Positions 18,579 through 28,428 are shown, numbered from the stretch's first letter. The stretch: DNA of 64,000 nucleotides from Paraglaciecola sp. MB-3u-78 (GCF_002835935.1 NZ_PJCF01000003.1:1-64000); one strand, 5' to 3'. Notes: generated from the letters alone by a model not told the origin. Numbers and translations: made by a program.

Positions 18579-18890
18579 ACCTAGTTTACCCACCCCGCTA
18601 GTCATAAAATGATGAAGAAAACGGTCTATCCTACCTCATCAAAGCCAGACCAGGACACGGATAATAATCCGAATGGGTGTTTTAAAGGCGATAAGGTTCG
18701 GAGTTCATCAGAGGCCAGTGTTGATAAAACCAACGCTAATAAAGAGCCTGAATATATGTCAGAACTAACCACTTTTAGACTGCCTTCAACACAACGGACT
18801 AGCGGTAATACACGATTAAAAGAGTCATTCATGCTAAAAATTAGCGCGAAGGGGCAAGTAGTAAGTTGACATCACGGGAGCGTCCATATA

Positions 18891-19320
18891 TGTCTTTGAC
18901 TAAACTACGCACCAAAGCCATCACTTCTTCTACAGACAAACCTTCTTTTTCAACTTTAGATAGGTCATCAACACAAGTATCCATGGTTTCTTTAAAGCTG
19001 GTGGTTTCAGATCTTGTGTCTTGTAAGGATTGAGATAACTCAATTAACATAGCCTCCACAGACTGGCGTAATTCCCACGCGGTGACTTCCTTGGTTTTTG
19101 CTATATAGTTGCGATAAAGTTCTTTGGTTTTTATTTCAGACAATTGCATATTATTATCTAAGACATGATCAACCGCGGTTTTTAGTTCAGGGGACTCGTT
19201 AGAAACATAAGTGTACCAAAGGGCATAATTGGTAGGAATAGCAGAAATTTTATGCTTCAGTAATAACGGGATAGTTTGTTTTAACGTCGCAAAAGATTTT
19301 TCTAAATTTTTATCAGCCAT
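18891..19320 (-). pseudogene. Diguanylate cyclase, N-terminal part (gene split by IS)
   Basis: The minus-strand ATG at 19320 starts MADKNLEKSFATLKQTIPLL, a helical domain with YALWYTYVSNESPEL and ELYRNYIAKTKEV. This is the N-terminal region found before the GGDEF domain in many marine diguanylate cyclases. The native coding ends at 18891 (SLVKD), where the element begins; translation would run into it as IYGRSRDVNLLLAPSR. The rest of the gene is at 16778-17364. No transmembrane segment is seen, so the enzyme was cytoplasmic. Confidence 0.85.
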
Positions 19321-19437
19321 CTTTAAGGATCCTTTTTAGCGCAAGTGATCAGTTTACACAAAATAGTGATGATGGCAGAATAAAAACCGTTGTCATCATT
19401 CTAAATTTATTCAACTTTAACTATTGGAGAAGGCTAT

Positions 19438-19908
19438 ATGATCAAAAAGGCTATGGCAGTTATTATAGGTACAGCGATGCTGAGCACATTTACAGTGTTT
19501 GCAGAACCCGCTAAATCAGCTAAACAAGCTAAGGACGTAACAGAGTTTCGGCAAGCTATTTTAACTCTGGTGAAGAGCAATGTGGGCGCTTTGGGTGCGA
19601 TGAACAAAGGTGCTATCCCATTTAATGTAGCAACGATGCAGACCAATTCATTACGTATTGAGCAATTGTCTTTGATGTTAGAAGATTATTTTGCCACCGA
19701 CACAAGCGGATTTGATGTTGAGACTGCTGCTTTGGATAAAATTTGGGAAAATCAAGGCGACTTTAAAGACAAAATAAGTGCTTTGACTGCTGCTGCTAGC
19801 AATTTGAATAAAGTGGCTAAAGCGGGTGATACAGCTCAGTTTAAGCCAGCTATTGGGCAAGTGTTCAAAAGTTGTAAAGGTTGTCACGACAATTATAAAG
19901 AAGACTAA
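19438..19908 (+). CDS. Cytochrome c' family protein (cytochrome c556-like)
   Basis: It is a periplasmic monohaem cytochrome c of the four-helix class II type. A signal peptide (AVIIGTAMLSTFTVFA) is followed by helices beginning EFRQAILTLVKSNVGALGAM. The haem site SCKGCHDNYK lies near the C-terminus (about residues 145-152), as in this class. At 156 residues the length fits. GGAGAAGG precedes the ATG. A cytochrome b561 gene is convergent next to it, so the two probably exchange electrons in the envelope. It may bind small ligands such as NO, as known for cytochrome c', but that is inference. Confidence 0.88.
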   Translation: MIKKAMAVIIGTAMLSTFTVFAEPAKSAKQAKDVTEFRQAILTLVKSNVGALGAMNKGAIPFNVATMQTNSLRIEQLSLMLEDYFATDTSGFDVETAALDKIWENQGDFKDKISALTAAASNLNKVAKAGDTAQFKPAIGQVFKSCKGCHDNYKED

Positions 19909-19955
19909 AGTGACGGGCATTTTACAACGAGTGAGTCAAGTGCCCGTAAGTTATA

Positions 19956-20636
19956 TTAGTAATAGTATTCGGCTACCGGTGGAGGGTTAATTGCAACCAA
20001 CCAGTAAACAAAAAAACCTACTGTTATGGCTAATATTAAAGCGCTAACTAATTTGGAGTGAGCGATGCCCTTCGATGCTTCAACTACTTTTTGACCCGTT
20101 AACATGGGTGTGATTAAATCATGTTTTAGAGCCCATCTGTACCAAGCTATTGCCAATAAATGAATAACCACCAGACCCATTAACACATCAAACACATTGT
20201 GGTGTAGCCACTGCATCCAATTCTGTATGGCGCCGTTAGCACTATCGTAGTATGGGCCTGCACTGACTATCTCATCAGAAGTAAATAAGCCGCTAATGGC
20301 TTGTAAACCAACCAGTATAAGCACTGCAGGTAATAACAACCCACCTAAAGGATTATGCCCTGTAGTAAACACTTTCTGCTTTGACGAGAGTGACTGTAAA
20401 TAGCTAATAATAGCCTTTGGACCTGCGATAAAACTGCTAAATTTTGCGTATCTTGTACCGAAAAATCCCCAAAGCAGCCTAAATATGATCAGCCCTAAAG
20501 TGAAATATCCAATGTAAAAATGGATATCCATGAAATTATCTAACACCTCAGCAGTCAACCATTGACCAAACAGACTGAGCACTAATAACCAATGAAATAA
20601 TCTTACAGGGATATCCCAAACTAAATTTTTTTTCAT
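19956..20636 (-). CDS. Cytochrome b561 family dihaem membrane protein
   Basis: It is an inner-membrane cytochrome b that transfers electrons between quinol and periplasmic partners. Four main helices are visible. The first contains VRLFHWLLVLSLFGQWLTAE with a haem histidine. The second reads MDIHFYIGYFTLGLIIFRLLWGFFG, with a haem histidine early in it. The third contains LLLPAVLILVGLQAISGLF. The fourth, HHNVFDVLMGLVVIHLLAIAWYRW, carries more histidines. A fifth hydrophobic stretch lies near the C-terminus (LVSALILAITVGFFVYWLVA). At 226 residues it fits the family. It is convergent with the cytochrome c' gene. Confidence 0.88.
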   Translation of the reverse strand: MKKNLVWDIPVRLFHWLLVLSLFGQWLTAEVLDNFMDIHFYIGYFTLGLIIFRLLWGFFGTRYAKFSSFIAGPKAIISYLQSLSSKQKVFTTGHNPLGGLLLPAVLILVGLQAISGLFTSDEIVSAGPYYDSANGAIQNWMQWLHHNVFDVLMGLVVIHLLAIAWYRWALKHDLITPMLTGQKVVEASKGIAHSKLVSALILAITVGFFVYWLVAINPPPVAEYYY

Positions 20637-20721
20637 ATAAGAGGGTGTTTATTTCTCATGTGTGATTTTGCAAAATAGTGAGCCTTAACAAACACTTGTT
20701 AAGGCATGTGAAGAATAAAGT

Positions 20722-23700
20722 CTAATGCACCCAATGATGCTTTTGTGCTTTAGCGTCTATTGCTTGTTGTGTTGCCTTTGGCATAAACAATTGATTGTTT
20801 TGTTCGAAGAAAAAGGGTTTGCGTTGTTCTTTGCTACCCACTTCATTCATGGTTGCAGTTTCATACACGCGGCCATTTAACACTGTATATTCAACATATT
20901 CACTGCGGCGAATATCACTTAGCACGTCACCGTCTATAATCATCATATCGGCTATCTTACCTACTTCAATACTGCCTATTTGTTTGTCCATGCCTAAGTG
21001 AGTCGCACCGTCAATTGTGCCGCCTCGAAGCGCTTCCCAAGGAGTAAACCCACCTTGATTCATTATCCATAATTCCCAATGTGAGGCTAACCCTTCTCTT
21101 TGACCATGTGCACCTATATGCACACTTACACCATTGTCTCGCAATGTTTTAGCATACTCAGCGACAGCGACATGGTTGTATTGATTGTCCGGTGCAGTAG
21201 GGCGTCTAATTGAACGACTATCTACCAAGAAACTTGGGGTATAGCGCATTAAACGTGGGTTTTTCCATACTTCGGTTCTATCGTAAAAGTATTCTTCGCC
21301 CATTAGGCCGCCGTAAGATACTACAAACGTTGGGGTGTATCCGAATTTTGTCGCTGACCATAAAGCGGTTAAATCATCATAACCTTTGGCAATGGGTAGT
21401 GAATGTTCAAGACCCGTATGACCGTCCACTAACATTGATATGTTTTGCTGAAACTTGCCACCGCCTTCTGGTACTACCATCATGCCAAGCTCCTTAGCTG
21501 CCGCTAATACTTGTTGGCGCGTATCACGTCTGGGTTGGTTGTAACTTTTGACTGAAATTGCCCCAGTATCTTTTAACCTTTGTATATGGAAAAGTGCATC
21601 GTCATAACTATTAATGATGGCTTTGTAGCCTAGTCCTTCAGCTCCATACAATATTGTTCCTGTTGAGTAAATTCTTGGTGCGATTATTTTTCCTGCTTGT
21701 TGTAACTCGGCAGCTGAAAATATCTCAGTGGTATCGTTTGATGGGTCATGAATAGTCGTCACACCAAATGCTAGGTTAGAAAACATGCTCCAGTTTTGCT
21801 GGGGTATAATTTCATTACTGCCTTGTGAGCCGTGGGCATGAGTGTCGATAAGCCCCGGTAATATGGTTTTGCCTTTGGTGTCGATAAGTAATGCTTCATC
21901 AGGAATAGTCACATCTTCAGATTTGCCTACTGCCACAATTTTATTATCTTTGATTAATACCACGGCATTTTCGATCACTTCTCGTTGCCTATTAGCATCG
22001 CGCATCGTGACTACTGTGCCACCCACTAAGGCTTTGTAGCCAGAAGGTTTGTCTGCTTTTTGTTGAAAAGATAAGTCAATGCCTTCACTTACTGGTTCTG
22101 GTAACTCTTGTGGTGCATCTGCAAAAAAAGCAAAGGCATCTTTTAGTTTTCGTTCATAAAAAGTCGCACCGTGATACCAACTGATTGACTGGTTATCGGC
22201 ACTCCAAGTGAGATATTCACCCGCGCGACTAGATATTTTTTTTACCGGTAATGAAGACATTTCCGGACCAATATTGACCCGCTTACCGGTATCCACAAAA
22301 GGTGCGACATAGGCATTATATTGATGCACAAAGGCGACCCATTTTTTGTCATGGGACAAGCGATATTCTGTTACTTTATCGGCACCGTATAAATGCTCTC
22401 GTTTATCTTCGCCATTTAAATCTACACTGATTAATTGAGTTTCGTCATAATCACTACCTGAAACCGATGTGGTTAGATAAATTCGAGTATTGTCACCAGC
22501 AAAGTGCGGTGCGGAGCCCGATTTAGCTATTTGTTTGGTTTCACCATCTTTAACATCCATAACATAAATACCCGGCTCAACCGAATATTTTGGGCTGAGC
22601 AGGTAGCCACCTGTGACTTTGTCATACACAACTAACTTTCCGTTAGTTGAGAAACTGGGCTCGATATAGTGACCAGGCGTTTTTGTTAATTTTTTACCTT
22701 TACCGCCTCGAGCTTTGATGATGCTGACTGATCCCAAGTCTTGATCGTTCCAAGTGGTATAAACAATACTTTTGCCATCATTTGAGTAGCGTGGGTAAAG
22801 TTCATCATGGTCATTTTGTGTTGTTAGGCGTGACGTTTTTCCTGTTTTGATGTTTTTGACATACATCTTGCCCAATGCTTGAAACAATACCGACTTACCA
22901 TCGGGAGATTTCTGTGCCCAGCGTGTCATTTTGATAGGGAAGTTGTCAGGAGCCACATCTACGTCAAAACGCAAAGCGTCAGCGAATTTAAGTTCGGCTT
23001 TGACATTCACGGGTATGGTAGCAATAGATTGGTCTTTGACGGTTAACATATGAAATTTCCCACCGGTCCAAAAAACGATCTGTTTCGAATCAGGCGTCCA
23101 ATCAAAGTAGGCAAAATACCCTTCTGAGCCAAAGCCTTCTTGCATGTCTCGTTCAAGGTGCATATACAGAGGTTTCTCCATACCCGTCGCCAAGTCTTTA
23201 ATAAAAAGTACTGTTTTTTCTTTTACTCTACGAATAAAAGCGAGCTGTTTACCGTCTGGAGAAGGAGTCGGGACAACCGCGCCACCTGTGCCACTAACAA
23301 AACGTTCTTCTTCGCCATTGGCTAATTCGTATCGGGTAATGGCAAAAATACCTTTCAAAGGGTCGCGGTTATAACTAAACGTACTACCACTTGATACATC
23401 TTGAGTAAAATACAGGTATTTCCCATCGGGAGAAAATGCGGGATCAGCAATGTTCTTTTGGTCTTTTTTACCGTTGACTCGTTCTTTAATGGCCAGTCCG
23501 TCACCCCCAGAATGATGGTAAAGCCAAATTTCACCAGCGGGAATGCTACGACTTGACATAATACCTTTGCTCACCGCTATGTACTGTCCATCAGGACTCC
23601 ATTTGGGTGAATGGATCAAGTTGTTTTTTTCTGTACTGAGTTGTTTTAAATGGGTGCCGTCTTTGTCCATCACCCAAAGGTTAGATAAACCACCTCTGTC

Positions 23701-24069
23701 AGAGATAAAGGCTATCTTTGTTCCATCGGGGCTAACAGCAGGATGAATATTCCATGCAAAGTCTTGAGTTAGCGCATTGGCTTTACCACCCATTATATCT
23801 GTGATGTATAGATCCCCGAGCATGTCGAAGACAAATTGCTTGCCATCAGGGGTCACATCTAAACTTGACCAGGTAGTTTGGTCTGTATCGATTGAGACAG
23901 TCGCTAAGTCAAAAGGAGGGTTAAGCACATCCCAGTCTTTTTTGTCTTGTGTTTTATCAGTAGACGTTGGTTCTAAATCCTGTTCTGTTTGACTAAATGC
24001 AGTACAAGATAAACTAAGCAGTGCAGCTAAACTTGCGGCATGCAGCAGAGCTTTTTTGTTGCGTATCAT
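20722..24069 (-). CDS. Exported amidohydrolase with N-terminal TolB-like beta-propeller
   Basis: The 1115-residue protein has a signal peptide (LLHAASLAALLSLSCTAFSQ) and then many PD40/WD40-like repeats of TolB type (SPDGTKIAFISDRGG, SPDGQYIAVSKG, SPDGKQLAFIRRVK) to about residue 650. From about 690 an amidohydrolase domain follows, with LPGLIDTHAHGSQG giving the metal-binding HxH. SVHIGAHGQ lies near the end, and IGSIEVGKIADMMIIDGDVL is the usual closing strand. It probably hydrolyses a cyclic amide or peptide in the periplasm; the substrate is unknown. Similar fusions are common in marine gammaproteobacteria. It is monocistronic, with a 390-base gap upstream. Confidence 0.88.
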   Translation of the reverse strand: MIRNKKALLHAASLAALLSLSCTAFSQTEQDLEPTSTDKTQDKKDWDVLNPPFDLATVSIDTDQTTWSSLDVTPDGKQFVFDMLGDLYITDIMGGKANALTQDFAWNIHPAVSPDGTKIAFISDRGGLSNLWVMDKDGTHLKQLSTEKNNLIHSPKWSPDGQYIAVSKGIMSSRSIPAGEIWLYHHSGGDGLAIKERVNGKKDQKNIADPAFSPDGKYLYFTQDVSSGSTFSYNRDPLKGIFAITRYELANGEEERFVSGTGGAVVPTPSPDGKQLAFIRRVKEKTVLFIKDLATGMEKPLYMHLERDMQEGFGSEGYFAYFDWTPDSKQIVFWTGGKFHMLTVKDQSIATIPVNVKAELKFADALRFDVDVAPDNFPIKMTRWAQKSPDGKSVLFQALGKMYVKNIKTGKTSRLTTQNDHDELYPRYSNDGKSIVYTTWNDQDLGSVSIIKARGGKGKKLTKTPGHYIEPSFSTNGKLVVYDKVTGGYLLSPKYSVEPGIYVMDVKDGETKQIAKSGSAPHFAGDNTRIYLTTSVSGSDYDETQLISVDLNGEDKREHLYGADKVTEYRLSHDKKWVAFVHQYNAYVAPFVDTGKRVNIGPEMSSLPVKKISSRAGEYLTWSADNQSISWYHGATFYERKLKDAFAFFADAPQELPEPVSEGIDLSFQQKADKPSGYKALVGGTVVTMRDANRQREVIENAVVLIKDNKIVAVGKSEDVTIPDEALLIDTKGKTILPGLIDTHAHGSQGSNEIIPQQNWSMFSNLAFGVTTIHDPSNDTTEIFSAAELQQAGKIIAPRIYSTGTILYGAEGLGYKAIINSYDDALFHIQRLKDTGAISVKSYNQPRRDTRQQVLAAAKELGMMVVPEGGGKFQQNISMLVDGHTGLEHSLPIAKGYDDLTALWSATKFGYTPTFVVSYGGLMGEEYFYDRTEVWKNPRLMRYTPSFLVDSRSIRRPTAPDNQYNHVAVAEYAKTLRDNGVSVHIGAHGQREGLASHWELWIMNQGGFTPWEALRGGTIDGATHLGMDKQIGSIEVGKIADMMIIDGDVLSDIRRSEYVEYTVLNGRVYETATMNEVGSKEQRKPFFFEQNNQLFMPKATQQAIDAKAQKHHWVH

Positions 24070-24461
24070 ATTGGTTTCCCTAGATTTTATATGTTTTTTA
24101 TATTTATTATAAACTACTCATTCAGATAAAATAGATTATCACTGTGGTTAATATCTGCAAGATCGGCATTCGAATAATGCTTTAACTAAATAGAAGTACT
24201 GTGTATACCAGACGACACAGTGATAACTTAAAGCTCTATACATGGGCTGGTTCCTTATCCGTTCGTTGCGAGTTATATAAGCCACACTCATTCTCATGCC
24301 AAAGAAAGAGTTTGCTCAAACCACAACTTTAAATAAACAATTCGTGGCATTCCATAATAGGTAACAATTGATATGGCTAGGTCTTAGCACTGCGAGGAAA
24401 TCTTAAATAAAATGTTAAGCTTGGAGCTATTAACCTGATTAGCTAGTAAAGGTTAAAATGC
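24070..24461. other. Intergenic region without a recognised gene
   Basis: About 390 AT-rich bases lie between the amidohydrolase start and the end of the PilB/GspE-like gene, both on the minus strand. It must hold the amidohydrolase promoter and perhaps a terminator for the ATPase gene. No convincing gene, tRNA or long repeat was seen. Confidence 0.5.
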
Positions 24462-26684
24462 TTAACCCGTCCCGCTAATAATTTGTACTTGTGGGATATC
24501 AGTATCACCTTTTAACACTTTTAGGATCCCATCTTGGGTGAGTGTTCGCATTCCATCAAGCATAGCTTGGGCTTTCATTTCGTGTACAGACGCTTCTTTA
24601 TATACCAATGAGCGTAACTCCCCGGTCATGGATAATAATTCATGTACACCGGTTCTTCCCCTATAACCCGTATCACCGCACTCATCACAGCCTTTGCCTT
24701 TATATAACATGAGCGGTTCAGGTAAACTAAGCTCTTCGATATATTCTTGACCATATTGACGTTTAATAAATGCGATATCGGATTCGCTGGCAGGGTACTT
24801 CTCCTTGCAATTTGGGCAGATGGTTCTGATTAAACGTTGTGCTAAAATTCCAACACAAGCGTCTGAAAAATTGACAGGATCCAGTCCTAAGTCTAACAAA
24901 CGAGTAATCGTTTCTGGAGCTGAGTTGGTATGCAGTGTAGAAAACACTAGATGCCCTGTAAGTGATGCCTCTATGCCGGCATGAGCGGTTTCTTTATCAC
25001 GCATCTCACCAATGAGTATTATGTCAGGGTCAGCACGTAGAAACGCCCTCAAGGCATTGGCAAATGTAAAACCTATCTTGGCGCTGACTTGCACTTGTTG
25101 TAGGCCTGGTTGGGTTATCTCTACGGGATCTTCTGCAGTCCAAATTTTCTTTTCTGGGGTGTTGATATGTCCTAATACAGCATGCAGTGTTGTGGTTTTA
25201 CCAGAACCAGTGGGCCCTACTACCAATATGATACCGTGGGGTTTTTGAACCAGTTCGAGGATTTTCTTGTGATTTCGTGGTGATAAATTCAGCTTGCTCA
25301 TGGGCATTGCACCACCTGCAGCTAATATCCGCATGACCACGCCTTCGCCAGCAATAGTGGGAATAGTGGCTACCCGTACTTCAATGAGTTGCCCCGACAT
25401 TCTAAAAGACAATTTTCCATCTTGAGGCACACGCTTTTCGGCAATGTTCAAATTTGACATAATTTTGATACGGGCAATCACAGCACTATGGTGGGAGGCC
25501 GGTACTTGAGTGACGTCCCGACAGACTCCATCTATTCGCATCCGCACCCGAGTGGGTGCGTTTTTTTCAGGATCGACATGGATATCTGACGCATTTAAAC
25601 GTTTTGCATCATGCAACACACGACTCACTAATCTAACAACCGCTGGCGCATCGTCAGACATCTCATCAGATTGATCGTCAATTTCATCTGCGCTGGAGCC
25701 TATCTCGTCAAGGATTTCATCCATGGCTCCGGGGCCAGACCCGCCGCCTGCTGCTTCACCTAAATATTGTAGAATGATATTAGGTAAGCTAACAGAAATC
25801 TCATAACTATCTATGCCTAAAGCACTTTCAATTTCCATTAATAAAGTGGCGTTATTTGGTTCTGCCATCAACACAATAGGACTATCTTTTACATCTGCTA
25901 ACACGGCTACGAAGTTGCGCTTTAGGTAAGACAGATTGAGCTTACTGTCGCTTTGAAATAGATGATATTTATCAGGTAAATAGGCTATGTAAGGTACTTG
26001 ATAATGCACTGATAATGCATTGCCCAAGTCATTTTCAGGCACTCTGTGTTCAGATGTTAGTCGTTGTATTAACTGCCTATTATCATGACTTGTTTCTTGC
26101 AGTTTTTTCAGTTCTTTTTCAGGAATAAGATTGCGATGTACTAAATAATCAAAAGGTTGACTGGTGCCGCCTAATTCATAACGAAACTTCTTACCCATTA
26201 TTTCTGCGATGGCATTGGCAAGGGTCAGGTCGTCTTCAGTGAAAGACACATCTTTCTTATTAATGATCTGCATGACGCCCATCAATACGCCAGAATCGAG
26301 GATCGGAATACAAATAATATTGCGTGTCTTAAACGTTGAGCCTTTGTCGAATTTATCAGCAAAGTTTAAGCGTTTATGAATACTGGCTAATTCTTCTTTG
26401 TTGTAAGGGTCATCAATAATGAGGGGCAATTGACTGAGTGCAACGTATCCCGCTATAGACATAGGGCTAATAGGTACTTTTATTTCGCGAGTTTCTATAC
26501 CGGTTTTAAAACGAGCAACCAAATCCTGGTGCTGTCTGCGGCGCTGAAAAATACTCATGCGCTCTGCATCAAATAAGCCCAAGACGAACGGTTCTAACTT
26601 GTGATACGCATCCATAAGGGATGGATACGTTTTAAGCAACTGGTTAATGCGGTCGAGGTGGTTTTGATTAAGTTCGGAATTCAT
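24462..26684 (-). CDS. GspE/PilB-family secretion ATPase with N-terminal GAF domain
   Basis: It is a hexameric ATPase of the type II secretion/type IV pilus assembly class. Residues about 20-175 form a GAF domain (PISPMSIAGYVALSQLPLII, FKTRNIICIPILDSGVLMGV). A MshEN-like domain (about 185-310) follows, which in relatives binds cyclic-di-GMP. The ATPase has Walker A VVGPTGSGKTTTLHAVL, Walker B DPDIILIGEMRDKETAHAGI, the His box and a four-cysteine zinc motif (CPNCKEK, CDECGDTGYRG). No other pilus or secretion gene is nearby, so it is an orphan. The GAF domain suggests control by a small ligand or redox state; this is inference. Confidence 0.9.
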   Translation of the reverse strand: MNSELNQNHLDRINQLLKTYPSLMDAYHKLEPFVLGLFDAERMSIFQRRRQHQDLVARFKTGIETREIKVPISPMSIAGYVALSQLPLIIDDPYNKEELASIHKRLNFADKFDKGSTFKTRNIICIPILDSGVLMGVMQIINKKDVSFTEDDLTLANAIAEIMGKKFRYELGGTSQPFDYLVHRNLIPEKELKKLQETSHDNRQLIQRLTSEHRVPENDLGNALSVHYQVPYIAYLPDKYHLFQSDSKLNLSYLKRNFVAVLADVKDSPIVLMAEPNNATLLMEIESALGIDSYEISVSLPNIILQYLGEAAGGGSGPGAMDEILDEIGSSADEIDDQSDEMSDDAPAVVRLVSRVLHDAKRLNASDIHVDPEKNAPTRVRMRIDGVCRDVTQVPASHHSAVIARIKIMSNLNIAEKRVPQDGKLSFRMSGQLIEVRVATIPTIAGEGVVMRILAAGGAMPMSKLNLSPRNHKKILELVQKPHGIILVVGPTGSGKTTTLHAVLGHINTPEKKIWTAEDPVEITQPGLQQVQVSAKIGFTFANALRAFLRADPDIILIGEMRDKETAHAGIEASLTGHLVFSTLHTNSAPETITRLLDLGLDPVNFSDACVGILAQRLIRTICPNCKEKYPASESDIAFIKRQYGQEYIEELSLPEPLMLYKGKGCDECGDTGYRGRTGVHELLSMTGELRSLVYKEASVHEMKAQAMLDGMRTLTQDGILKVLKGDTDIPQVQIISGTG

Positions 26685-26844
26685 ATAGTTGCTTAATGTA
26701 CTTCTAGGCTATTGTTTTTTCTGAAATTGAGGCCCTACTATAACTGACACGCTACAGACAGCAAATAGCTTTTAATAGAGTAAATTTGGTTAATAGTATA
26801 ATTTTCTAAAAAATGGGTAGCCAAGAGAGAATAAAACATCCTAT

Positions 26845-27093
26845 TTATTTAGGTGGATTGGTTTTTGGATTGGCGATGTCAGCTTCTCGTTTTACTAGTA
26901 AAAAGGTAATAAAAATCTTAGTGGCTGAAGAAAGTATCATGCCAAATGAAACACAGCCTGCACTAATAAGAATGGCTGTTTCCCATGCCTAGATACCTGG
27001 TTCATATATATGTAAATAACTATCAGTGAGTATTAACAATATGCCAAAGACCATGACTATCATTAATAGAGTCACTATTTTGTCATCTGTCAT
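26845..27093 (-). pseudogene. Small two-helix membrane protein gene with an in-frame amber codon
   Basis: From ATG at 27093 the minus strand reads MTDDKIVTLLMIVMVFGILL, then ILTDSYLHIYEPGI and a TAG at 26989-26991. It continues in frame with AWETAILISAGCVSFGMILS, SATKIFITFLLVKREADIAN and a TAA at 26845-26847. Two hydrophobic segments with polar ends suggest a small inner-membrane protein of about 82 residues, now split by one stop. The opposite strand is open at 26813-26992 (59 residues) but reads less like a protein. The family is not recognised. Confidence 0.4.
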
Positions 27094-27229
27094 GATTTAA
27101 TTACTTCAGTTGCATCTTTATCTTATTCAATGACAATTACTTAATATTGCTATGTATCAGTTAGCAGTCAGAGCGAAGTCAATGAGGAGAATAAATAGGC
27201 AACAATTATTGTTTTGTCCTGAGATAGGC

Positions 27230-27257
27230 TTGCAATATCATTATCCTTGTGTATAAT
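27230..27257 (+). promoter_or_regulatory. Sigma-70 promoter of the S10 operon
   Basis: TTGCAA (27230-27235) and TATAAT (27252-27257) are separated by 16 bases. Transcription starting near 27264 would give a leader of about 178 bases before rpsJ, close to the 172-base leader of E. coli. Confidence 0.7.
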
Positions 27258-27345
27258 TCGCGGCCACTAGTTCTTCGGGGCAAGTGTTTTTGGTTAGGAT
27301 TAAGGTGTTTTTACTGATGTCCAATATACAACCAAAATAATACAG

Positions 27346-27418
27346 GACCCCAATTGTGGGTCAGCAGTTTACATGCATCCTCCTATCAATGTTATTGATG
27401 GTGTGGATGATTTTTTTT
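27346..27418 (+). promoter_or_regulatory. S10 leader hairpins, probable L4 autoregulatory region
   Basis: Two hairpins lie in the leader. GACCC/GGGTC (27346-27362) is short. The second spans 27376-27409, with stems CATCC/GGATG and ATCAAT/ATTGAT, and is followed directly by eight T (27411-27418). A hairpin with a U run just before rpsJ resembles the E. coli S10 leader attenuator, where ribosomal protein L4 (rplD product) with NusA stops transcription and blocks translation. The equivalence is inferred from position and form. Confidence 0.55.
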
Positions 27419-27439
27419 GTTCTTTCGGTTGGAGCTTAA

Positions 27440-27754
<315 letters not shown>

Positions 27755-27771
27755 CAAGAGAGGGTTTTAAC

Positions 27772-28410
27772 ATGGCGATTGGTCTTATCGGTCGTAAAGT
27801 AGGTATGACTCGCATCTTCACTGAAGATGGTGTTTCAATACCTGTGACTGTTATAGAAGCCACCCCGAATCGTGTGACTCAGTTACGTACTGATGAAACG
27901 GACGGGTATAAAGCGCTTCAAGTCACCGCTGGCGAAAAAAAAGCTAGCCGCGTTAATAAAGCTGCAGCAGGACATTTTGCTAAAGCTGGCGTGGAAGCAG
28001 GCCGCGGTTTATGGGAGTTCCGTTTAGACAACAATGAAGGTGAAGGCATAGAAGTTGGCAGTGAAATTACTGTTGAGATTTTTGCTGATACTAAAATGGT
28101 TGATGTTGTCGGTACTTCTAAAGGTAAAGGTTTCCAAGGTGCTATCAAGCGCTGGAACTTTAGCCACCAACGTAACACACATGGTAACTCATTGTCGCAT
28201 CGTGCACCTGGTTCGATTGGTCAAAACCAATCACCTGGTAAAGTTTTCAAAGGTAAGAAAATGGCCGGTCAGATGGGTAACAAGCGTGTAACTATGCAGT
28301 CTTTGGATGTGGTCCGAGTTGATACTGAGAACAACCTTTTATTAGTTAAAGGTACTGTTCCTGGTGCACCTGGTGGCGATGTTATTATCAAAGTTGCTAT
28401 CAAAGCGTAA
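27772..28410 (+). CDS. rplC: 50S ribosomal protein L3
   Basis: L3 binds 23S rRNA domain VI near the peptidyl transferase centre and is an early assembly protein. The globular start [20 protein letters not shown] is followed by the tip extension with [20 protein letters not shown] and the glutamine in [20 protein letters not shown], which PrmB methylates in relatives. The 212-residue length is normal. It follows rpsJ after 17 bases, with AGAGAGGG before the ATG. Confidence 0.98.
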   Translation: MAIGLIGRKVGMTRIFTEDGVSIPVTVIEATPNRVTQLRTDETDGYKALQVTAGEKKASRVNKAAAGHFAKAGVEAGRGLWEFRLDNNEGEGIEVGSEITVEIFADTKMVDVVGTSKGKGFQGAIKRWNFSHQRNTHGNSLSHRAPGSIGQNQSPGKVFKGKKMAGQMGNKRVTMQSLDVVRVDTENNLLLVKGTVPGAPGGDVIIKVAIKA

Positions 28411-28428
28411 CGTCTGGGGAGTTAAGTG

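Larger units (their letters stand above)
17365..18890 (+). mobile_element. IS110-family element, IS1111 subgroup (complete)
   Basis: The 1526-bp element carries one recombinase gene and a 395-base non-coding tail. Twelve-base inverted repeats ATGGACGCTCCC (17372-17383) and GGGAGCGTCCAT (18876-18887) are perfect and lie 7 bp and 3 bp inside the ends, the subterminal layout of the IS1111 subgroup. Ends were set by removing the element: the interrupted diguanylate cyclase frame then rejoins exactly. The shared TG at both junctions (17365-17366 and 18891-18892) is the likely core dinucleotide, so the ends could be shifted by up to two bases. The insertion looks recent. Confidence 0.93.

Noticed and set aside
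18609..18869. 86-residue open frame in the IS tail
   Set aside because: It lies in the non-coding end of the IS1111-type element and has low-complexity composition; the tail is better explained as guide RNA and repeat DNA.
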